Part shown: in pieces, positions 5,516 to 9,774 of the stretch | Position numbering within the stretch: the stretch's first letter is position 1 | Layout of the letters: each line of letters begins with the position of its first letter | Assembly: GCA_015661745.1 (NCBI GenBank) | Contig: DQVL01000023.1 | Coordinates: 1 to 9,774, forward strand | Direction of reading: 5' to 3' | Length of the DNA: 9,774 nucleotides | Source: Thermoprotei archaeon | GTDB lineage: Archaea > Thermoproteota > Nitrososphaeria > Geothermarchaeales > JDFR-13 | Made by a program: the position numbers and the translations under genes | Notes under the pieces: generated by a model | The model's input: the letters and a program-made list of their open reading frames with translations, nothing else | What the model was told of the DNA's origin: nothing | The model's database searches: none

Positions 5516-5938
5516 ATGGGAAGAAGGATCTTATCTGGGGTATTAATAAGAAGGCAGAAAATTACACGAGCAGTCCCAGTAGGAAGTATTATTAATTGTG
5601 CAGATAATAGCGGTGCGAAAAAGCTTAGGATCATACAAGTTGTAGGTTATAAAGGTAGATTAAAGAGACAACCAGCTGCATGTGTAGGGGATCACATAAA
5701 AGTAAGTGTATATTCCGGTCCATATCGACTCAGGAAGCAAGTATTAGATGCTGTTCTCGTCAGACAGAAATTTCCTATTAGAAGACCAGATGGTACAAGA
5801 ATCGCCTTCGAGGATAATGCCGCTGTCTTAATAACACCAGAGGGAAATCCAATGGGCACTGAGATTAAGGGTCCAATAGCGAAGGAGGCCGCTGATCTAT
5901 GGTCTCGAATAGCTAGTATGGCTACCCTTATAATATAG
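5516..5938 (+). CDS. rpl14: Large ribosomal subunit protein uL14 (L14)
   Basis: uL14 lies at the subunit interface near the factor-binding site and bridges to 16S rRNA. The 140-residue product shows the family core: VPVGSIINCADNSGAKKLRI (20-39), a basic turn YKGRLKRQPAACVGDHIKVS (45-64), VLVRQKFPIRRPDGTRIAFE (80-99), then DNAAVLITPEGNPMGTEIKG (100-119) and a C-terminal helix with WSRIASMA. The basic N-terminal extension of about 20 residues is normal for archaea. GAGGTG in the last codons of S17 serves as the ribosome site, seven bases before the ATG. Nothing looks unusual. Confidence 0.97.
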   Translation: MGRRILSGVLIRRQKITRAVPVGSIINCADNSGAKKLRIIQVVGYKGRLKRQPAACVGDHIKVSVYSGPYRLRKQVLDAVLVRQKFPIRRPDGTRIAFEDNAAVLITPEGNPMGTEIKGPIAKEAADLWSRIASMATLII

Positions 5939-5950
5939 GAAGGTGATCAT

Positions 5951-6325
5951 ATGATGAAGTCAAAAAGTAAAAAACCGTCTAAACAGAGAAAACGATTTTT
6001 TAAGGCGCCGTTGCATAGAAGAGGGAAAATTATGTCTGTACATTTATCAAATGATTTGAAAGAAAAATATGGAAGACGTTCATTTCCAATAAGAGTTGGA
6101 GATACTGTACGTGTATTAAGGGGGGATCATAAAAATATGGAGGGTAAGGTTATTAGAGTTGACAGGAAACAATATAAAGTTTATATTGAGAATATCTTTA
6201 GAGAAAATAGTAAAGGCGACAGAGTACATATACCGATACATTATTCAAACCTTATGATAATTAATTTAGATTTATCGGATGAGTGGAGACGACGTAGACT
6301 AGAAAGCTCTCAAGAAGGTGGCTAA
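5951..6325 (+). CDS. rpl24: Large ribosomal subunit protein uL24 (L24)
   Basis: uL24 is an early 50S assembly protein near the tunnel exit. The 124-residue product has a basic N-terminal region with KPSKQRKRFFKAPLHRRGKI (8-27). The KOW domain at about 46-80 carries the conserved GDTVRVLRGDHKNMEGKV (50-67), followed by IPIHYSNLMIINLDLSD (94-110) and an Arg-rich C-terminus. The GGTG of GGTGATCATATG sits five bases before the ATG at 5951. A second in-frame ATG follows directly at 5954, so the protein may lack one Met. The S4e ATG begins two bases after the TAA. Confidence 0.97.
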   Translation: MMKSKSKKPSKQRKRFFKAPLHRRGKIMSVHLSNDLKEKYGRRSFPIRVGDTVRVLRGDHKNMEGKVIRVDRKQYKVYIENIFRENSKGDRVHIPIHYSNLMIINLDLSDEWRRRRLESSQEGG

Positions 6326-6327
6326 AA

Positions 6328-7065
6328 ATGGCTAGAAAAGGTGGGAGAACAAAACTTAAGAGACTAGCTGCACCAATAACATATAAGGTTCCTAGAAAAA
6401 CTGGTACGTGGGTTATAAAGACAAGTCCAGGCCCTCATCCTAGTTGGAGAGCAATTCCAATAGGTGTATTACTAAGAGATGTCTTGGGTATAGCTAAAAC
6501 CCTTAGAGAGGTAAAGTATATTTTAAGAAAGGGGTATGTTCACGTAGATGGTAGATTAATAACAAACTATAAATTCCCTATAGGTTTGATGGATATTATT
6601 GAAATGATTCCCACGGGGGAAGTATATAGAATTTTACCCGCTAAAAAATATATAATTCATCCTTATAGAATTGTTGATGAAAGGGATAAAACATTAAAGC
6701 CTCTTAGAATAGAAAGGAAGATGATGGTACGAGGTGGTGTACTGCAGTTTACTACCCATGATAGTCGCAACTTTTTGATCAAACAAGATGACAAGTTAAG
6801 TATGTTAAAACCCGGGGATAGTCTTGTATATGACATCAAGAATAAAAAAATCATTGACTCAATTCGTTTGGAGAGTGGTGCCTTAGCATTAATTACAGGA
6901 GGAAGTAAAATATCTACTGTGGCTAAGATTCTGGAGGTTAGGAAGCCCGATCCACTTAAACCCAGGTTGGTACGGCTGCATACTAATGAATATGGTGTAT
7001 TCGAAACTGTTTTTGATTATATATTTCCTATTGGGACTGAAGAGCCGATAGTAAAATTATATTAG
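6328..7065 (+). CDS. rps4e: Small ribosomal subunit protein eS4 (S4e)
   Basis: eS4 is found only in archaea and eukaryotes and binds the 16S rRNA body. The 245-residue product begins with the conserved RKGGRTKLKRLAAPITY (3-19). An S4-type RNA-binding segment spans about 44-105 (GVLLRDVLGIAKTLREVKYI, then the GYVHVDGRLITNYKFPIG turn). The central domain contains GGVLQFTTHDSRN (137-149) and LKPGDSLVYDI (160-170). A C-terminal KOW-like segment starts with ALITGGSKISTVAKILEV (187-204). The ribosome site GGTG lies seven bases before the ATG. It is the last gene before a 74-base gap containing a weak hairpin, a T-tract and a TATA-like stretch, so one transcription unit may end here. Confidence 0.97.
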   Translation: MARKGGRTKLKRLAAPITYKVPRKTGTWVIKTSPGPHPSWRAIPIGVLLRDVLGIAKTLREVKYILRKGYVHVDGRLITNYKFPIGLMDIIEMIPTGEVYRILPAKKYIIHPYRIVDERDKTLKPLRIERKMMVRGGVLQFTTHDSRNFLIKQDDKLSMLKPGDSLVYDIKNKKIIDSIRLESGALALITGGSKISTVAKILEVRKPDPLKPRLVRLHTNEYGVFETVFDYIFPIGTEEPIVKLY

Positions 7066-7095
7066 TGTATTATTTATTTGTCATACACATTTTTT
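7065..7095 (+). terminator. Weak hairpin followed by a T-tract after S4e
   Basis: GTGTAT (7065-7070) and ATACAC (7083-7088) are perfect inverted arms around a 12-base loop, and six T's follow at 7090-7095. The stem has only two G-C pairs, so it would be weak at high temperature. In archaea the T-tract itself is the main termination signal. It may cause partial termination between S4e and L5, or be chance AT-rich sequence. Confidence 0.35.
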
Positions 7096-7098
7096 AAC
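7090..7098 (+). promoter_or_regulatory. Possible internal promoter before L5
   Basis: TTTTTTAAC (7090-7098) resembles a weak TATA element. A start about 25 bases downstream would fall near 7120, giving a leader of about 20 nt that retains the GGTG ribosome site (7127-7130) of the L5 ATG. It shares its T-tract with the putative terminator, so the two readings compete or combine. Confidence 0.35.
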
Positions 7099-7139
7099 CC
7101 TGCTATGTATGAAATAGTAGTGTGGTGGTGTACATAAAA

Positions 7140-7670
7140 ATGACATCACAAACTTCATTACAACGTCTTCCGATAGAATTAATAAAGATGGAAAAGGTTG
7201 TAGTACATATATCTGTAGGAGGTGATTGGGAGCGTCTTCAGAGAGCAGTTAGATTACTTGAATATCTAACTGGTCAAAAACCTATCATTAGAAAGGCTAA
7301 AAAGACTATTAAGGCATTTGGTATAAGTAGAAAGCAACCTATATCTGCAATGGTTACTCTTAGAGGTGAGAAAGCCTCAAAGTTTTTACATAGGGCTTTA
7401 CAAGCTGTTGATATGAAACTTAGTAGTAAATCATTTGATGATAATGGGAATATCTCATTTGGAATTAAAGAACATTTAATGATTCCTGGTGTTAAATATG
7501 ATCCAAATATCGGTGTTTTTGGTATGGATGTAAGTATCCATTTAGTTAAACAGGGGTATCGGGTAAAATTAAGGAGGTTCCGTAGGAGTAAGATAGGTAA
7601 AAGAAATTTAGTTTCAAAAAATGAGGCTATAGAATTTTTGAAACTTAGATTCAATGTTGAGGTGGTTTGA
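7140..7670 (+). CDS. rpl5: Large ribosomal subunit protein uL5 (L5)
   Basis: uL5 binds 5S rRNA and contacts the P-site tRNA elbow. The 176-residue product shows the family segments. KMEKVVVHISVGGDWERLQRA (17-37) is followed by LLEYLTGQKPIIRKAKKTIK (39-58), then FGISRKQPISAMVTLRGEKA (60-79) and the FGIKEHLMIPGVKYDPNIGV segment (107-126). I chose ATG 7140, nine bases after GGTG at 7127-7130. Three in-frame GTG codons at 7122-7130 could extend it by up to six residues (MVVYIK), but they are part of the ribosome site. The gene follows a 74-base gap and ends in a TGATG overlap with S14, so L5 probably leads the second half of the cluster. Confidence 0.95.
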   Translation: MTSQTSLQRLPIELIKMEKVVVHISVGGDWERLQRAVRLLEYLTGQKPIIRKAKKTIKAFGISRKQPISAMVTLRGEKASKFLHRALQAVDMKLSSKSFDDNGNISFGIKEHLMIPGVKYDPNIGVFGMDVSIHLVKQGYRVKLRRFRRSKIGKRNLVSKNEAIEFLKLRFNVEVV

Positions 7671-7828
7671 TGGGGCTAAAAGATATGTCTAGACAGATGG
7701 GAAAAGGAAGTAGAAAGTGTGTTCGTTGTGGGACTCATGTAGCTGTAATACAGAAATATGGGTTAATGTTGTGTAGGAGATGTTTTAGGGAAGTAGCAAT
7801 AAAAATGGGGTTTAAAAAGTATATGTGA
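7670..7828 (+). CDS. rps14: Small ribosomal subunit protein uS14, zinc-binding type (S14)
   Basis: uS14 is a small 30S-head protein. The reading frame from ATG 7670 to TGA 7828 gives 52 residues beginning MGLKDMSRQMGKGSRKC. Cys17, Cys20, Cys35 and Cys38 (CVRC and CRRC) form the zinc knuckle characteristic of archaeal and other zinc-type S14 proteins. The C-terminus REVAIKMGFKKYM matches the family's REIAxxLGFxKY ending. Its ATG overlaps the L5 stop by one base (TGATG), and GAGGTGG at 7659-7665 provides the ribosome site. The position between L5 and S8 is the standard archaeal order. The gene is short and easy to miss with a length cut-off, but motif, length and context agree fully. Confidence 0.96.
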   Translation: MGLKDMSRQMGKGSRKCVRCGTHVAVIQKYGLMLCRRCFREVAIKMGFKKYM

Positions 7829-7840
7829 GGTGTAATGGGA

Positions 7841-8233
7841 ATGGTGCAAATAGATATTATCAGTAATATGATGTCTGCTATTAGAAACGCTGAGGCTGTC
7901 AGAAAAAGAGAAGTCATTATATATCCATCATCTAAATTTGCAATCCAGATATTGAAACTATTAAAACAGGAGGGATATATCGAAGATTTCCAAGTCATAA
8001 ATGATGGTCGTGGAAATAAACTACGTATATTGTTGAATGGATCGATAAATGACTGTAAAGCTATAAAACCCAGATTTCCAGTAAGTAGAGATTCAATCCA
8101 TGAGTATGTTAGACAATATCTTCCCTCACGTGAGATTGGAATATTGATTATATCTACTTCAAAAGGTATAAAGACTCACAAGGAATGTATTGAAGAAAAT
8201 ATAGGTGGTGTGTTGGTAGCATATGTATATTGA
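7841..8233 (+). CDS. rps8: Small ribosomal subunit protein uS8 (S8)
   Basis: uS8 binds the central domain of 16S rRNA and is a primary assembly protein. The 130-residue product shows MVQIDIISNMMSAIRNAE (1-18) and KREVIIYPSSKFAIQILKLL (22-41). The archaeal-type middle INDGRGNKLRILLNG (53-67) and PRFPVSRDSIHEYVRQYLPS (77-96) follow, then the conserved C-terminal strand region with ISTSKGIKTHKE and IGGVLVAYVY. I choose the ATG at 7841, eight bases after GGTG at 7829-7832. The in-frame ATG at 7835 leaves a gap of only two bases, and family members begin at the MV.. position. It follows S14 closely, within the ribosome site. Confidence 0.96.
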   Translation: MVQIDIISNMMSAIRNAEAVRKREVIIYPSSKFAIQILKLLKQEGYIEDFQVINDGRGNKLRILLNGSINDCKAIKPRFPVSRDSIHEYVRQYLPSREIGILIISTSKGIKTHKECIEENIGGVLVAYVY

Positions 8234-8243
8234 GGTGGTTTAA

Positions 8244-8804
8244 ATGGCGGTTCATACCCATGTCGACGTAATAGATATCCCGGAAGATGTAAAAATAGAA
8301 ATAATTGAAAACCGTATTGTTAGAGTCTCAGGTCCTAAAGGCAATATAGAAAAAAGCTTTAAAAAAAGTCCAGTACACATTTCCATTGAAGATAATAAAA
8401 TTAGAATTGAAGTTAGATGGAAGGGAAAGCGTGGTTATGCATTGTTGAATACTATAAAAGGTATTATTAAGAACATGTTTATAGGTGTTACAAAAGGATA
8501 TATTTATAAACTGAAAGCGTATTATATCCACTTTCCTATGGATGTCTATGTTGATGATAGCTATCTAATTATAAAGAATTTTGTCGGAGAGAGGGGAATA
8601 AGAAGGGCAAGGATAGTTGATGGCGTCAAAGTTGAGGTGGTGAAGAAAGGTGGAGACATCGACATTATAGTTAAGGGTATTGATAAAGAGGCTGTAGGGC
8701 AAACTGCGGCAAATATTATGAATGCAACTAAGGTAAAGAGTAAAGATCCAAGGGTTTTTCTTGATGGCATATATTTATATGATAAAGGTGTTGAAAATGG
8801 TTAA
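8244..8804 (+). CDS. rpl6: Large ribosomal subunit protein uL6 (L6)
   Basis: uL6 lies near the sarcin-ricin loop and the GTPase-associated centre of the 50S subunit. The 186-residue product has the two related alpha/beta repeats of the family, at about 8-85 (VDVIDIPEDVKIEIIENRIV, VSGPKGNIEKSF, NTIKGIIKNMFIGVTKGY) and about 90-178. The second repeat has the archaeal form AYYIHFPMDVYVDDSYLII (92-110) and NFVGERGIRRARI (112-124), with GQTAANIMNATKVKSKDPRV (152-171) near the C-terminus. GAGGTG at 8232-8237 sits six bases before the ATG. The last eight bases overlap the L32e start in another frame. Confidence 0.97.
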   Translation: MAVHTHVDVIDIPEDVKIEIIENRIVRVSGPKGNIEKSFKKSPVHISIEDNKIRIEVRWKGKRGYALLNTIKGIIKNMFIGVTKGYIYKLKAYYIHFPMDVYVDDSYLIIKNFVGERGIRRARIVDGVKVEVVKKGGDIDIIVKGIDKEAVGQTAANIMNATKVKSKDPRVFLDGIYLYDKGVENG

Positions 8805-9201
8805 AAAGAAACCCCATCTCACGGAGGAGGAGATAAGACTCCTTAAAATTAGAATGGAGTTAAATAGAAAAAGACCTGAATTTATTAGGCAGGAAAGCTG
8901 GAGATATGTCCGTGTTAAGGAGAATTGGCGAAGACCTAGGGGTATAGATAGTAAAATGCGTTTAAAGAAGAAGGGAAAGCCTCCCTTGGTATCCATTGGA
9001 TATAGAAATCCAAGAATGGTACGTGGATTACATCCATCCGGTTTTAAGGAGGTTATAGTATATAATGTTAAAGACCTTGAAAAGATAGATCCAGACAGAG
9101 AAGCAATACGTATAGCAGGGTCTGTAGGTAAGAGAAAAAGGATTAGCATTATTGAGAAGGCGGATGAGCTCGGAATAGTTGTTTTGAATAGGAGGTTATA
9201 A
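8797..9201 (+). CDS. rpl32e: Large ribosomal subunit protein eL32 (L32e)
   Basis: eL32 is an archaeal and eukaryotic 50S protein with no bacterial counterpart. The 134-residue product shows the conserved core: RPEFIRQESWRYVRVKENWR (26-45), RPRGIDSKMRLKKKGKPPLV (46-65), SIGYRNPRMVRGLHPSGFKE (66-85), then a C-terminal segment with AIRIAGSVGKRKRISIIEKA (103-122). I choose ATG 8797, preceded by GGTG at 8787-8790 and giving MVKKKPHLTEEEI. Upstream in-frame ATGs at 8761, 8764 and 8779 fall inside L6 and would add atypical residues. The start overlaps the L6 stop by eight bases. The order L6-L32e-L19e-L18 is the archaeal norm. Confidence 0.96.
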   Translation: MVKKKPHLTEEEIRLLKIRMELNRKRPEFIRQESWRYVRVKENWRRPRGIDSKMRLKKKGKPPLVSIGYRNPRMVRGLHPSGFKEVIVYNVKDLEKIDPDREAIRIAGSVGKRKRISIIEKADELGIVVLNRRL

Positions 9202-9203
9202 AC

Positions 9204-9623
9204 ATGGTAAATGTAAAGAATAAGAGGAGGTTAATAGCCCGTTATTTAGGTGTAGGCATAGATAGAGTATGGATAGACCCAGAAGCTGTAGATGAGGTTA
9301 TGGATATTGATACACGGGAAGACGTAATGATATTGATTAGACGGGGAATAGTTAAAGTTAAGAATATTTCTGGACAACAACATAGAATAAGAAAGAGAAA
9401 GAGAGGTCCAGGGAGTAGAAAAGGTCCTAAGACCAGTCGAATGTCAAAGAAAGAATTGTGGATGCAAAGGGTTAGGGCCCAAAGGAAGTTTTTAAGGTAT
9501 CTCCGTGATAAGGGACTCCTAACCAGAAAACAATATAGATTGTTATATAGGCGTGTTAAGGGCGGTATGTTTAGAAGTAAAGCCCATCTTTTAGATTATA
9601 TTAAAGAAACTATATGGAGGTAA
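9204..9623 (+). CDS. rpl19e: Large ribosomal subunit protein eL19 (L19e)
   Basis: eL19 is a largely helical archaeal and eukaryotic 50S protein that takes part in an intersubunit bridge. The 139-residue product has the N-terminal globular part (KNKRRLIARYLGVGIDRVWI, 5-24; IRRGIVKVKN, 45-54). A highly basic linker follows at about 61-85 (RIRKRKRGPGSRKGPKTSRM), then the long C-terminal helices (WMQRVRAQRKFLRYLRDKGL, 86-105; YRLLYRRVKGGMFRSKAHLL, 111-130). It is slightly shorter than many archaeal homologues at the C-terminus. GGAGGT at 9191-9196, in the last codons of L32e, is the ribosome site. Two bases separate it from the L32e stop. Confidence 0.97.
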   Translation: MVNVKNKRRLIARYLGVGIDRVWIDPEAVDEVMDIDTREDVMILIRRGIVKVKNISGQQHRIRKRKRGPGSRKGPKTSRMSKKELWMQRVRAQRKFLRYLRDKGLLTRKQYRLLYRRVKGGMFRSKAHLLDYIKETIWR

Positions 9624-9628
9624 TTAGA

Positions 9629-9774
9629 ATGGCTAAAGGACCTAAATATGTAGTCAAGTTTCGAAGGCTTAGGGAAAGGAGAACAAACTATAAACTTAGA
9701 TTTGCATTATTAAAGAGTGGAAAACCATTTTTCATAGTTAGGCGTTCCCTAAGATATATCTATGTATCGTTATC
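9629..9774 (+). CDS. rpl18: Large ribosomal subunit protein uL18 (L18), N-terminal part
   Basis: uL18 binds 5S rRNA together with L5. Only the first 48 residues are in the window; the frame is open at the right edge, so the gene is cut by the window and not broken. The visible part begins MAKGPKYVVKFRRLRERRTN, followed by YKLRFALLKSGKPFFIVRRS, which matches the conserved archaeal L18 start (basic region, then LLKSGKPR.VVR). The ribosome site GGAGG at 9616-9620 overlaps the last codons of L19e. In archaea S5, L30, L15 and secY normally follow. Confidence 0.94.
   Translation, partial: MAKGPKYVVKFRRLRERRTNYKLRFALLKSGKPFFIVRRSLRYIYVSL

Noticed and set aside
7274..7654. A 126-codon open frame antisense to L5
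   Set aside because: It mirrors the L5 coding sequence, shows no family motif and has no promoter or ribosome site. It is treated as a shadow.
7835..7840. Upstream ATG for S8 (MGMVQ...)
   Set aside because: GGTG would be only two bases from it. The ATG at 7841 has normal spacing and matches the family start.
8775..9149. A 124-codon open frame antisense to L32e
   Set aside because: It is opposite a well-conserved gene, with no independent evidence of translation.
1..9774. Mobile elements, CRISPR arrays, prophage or defence genes
   Set aside because: I looked for spaced direct repeats, terminal inverted repeats and integrase or transposase motifs and saw none. No target-site duplication flanks the tRNA within the window.

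Overview
The window looks like a chromosomal segment of a thermophilic archaeon, most likely in the TACK group (Crenarchaeota/Thermoproteota and relatives). The archaeal character is direct. The ribosomal proteins are archaeal types (S4e, L32e, L19e, zinc-binding S14, archaeal S17/L24), and there are genes for TFE-alpha, MBF1, Trm56, alpha-NAC and the RNase P protein Rpp29. Promoters are TATA-like, and the GGTG-type Shine-Dalgarno (SD) sites match an archaeal 16S 3' end. The protein-coding DNA is AT-rich, with AGA/AGG arginine codons dominant, while the tRNA stems are almost pure G-C, as expected of a thermophile. I cannot name the species.

Left part (1-500, minus strand): alpha-NAC, followed by an intronless tRNA-Pro(CGG) with its own TATA-like box directly after the NAC stop codon. 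A divergent promoter region (about 501-610) separates NAC from the plus-strand genes.

Middle part (611-3516, plus strand): a compact information-processing group of MBF1, HflX-type GTPase and Trm56 (tRNA C56 2'-O-methyltransferase), then TFE-alpha. TFE-alpha appears to have its own promoter and a leaderless start. These genes act on transcription initiation, ribosome or RNA quality control, and tRNA maturation.

Right part (3599-9774, plus strand): a ribosomal protein run in archaeal S10/spc order: L22, S3, L29, Rpp29, S17, L14, L24, S4e, (short gap with hairpin, T-tract and possible promoter), L5, S14, S8, L6, L32e, L19e, L18 (cut by the window end). Most genes abut or overlap and most have a GGTG-type ribosome site, consistent with one or two long co-transcribed units. 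The usual upstream part of this cluster (L3, L4, L23, L2, S19) is not next to L22; TFE-alpha is there instead.

I found no mobile element, CRISPR array, phage gene or defence system, and nothing I would call a new system. The points worth a second look are smaller: a probable AUA start for hflX, the cluster breakpoint at L22, an altered zinc ribbon in TFE, the S4e-L5 gap, and several start-codon choices decided by SD spacing.
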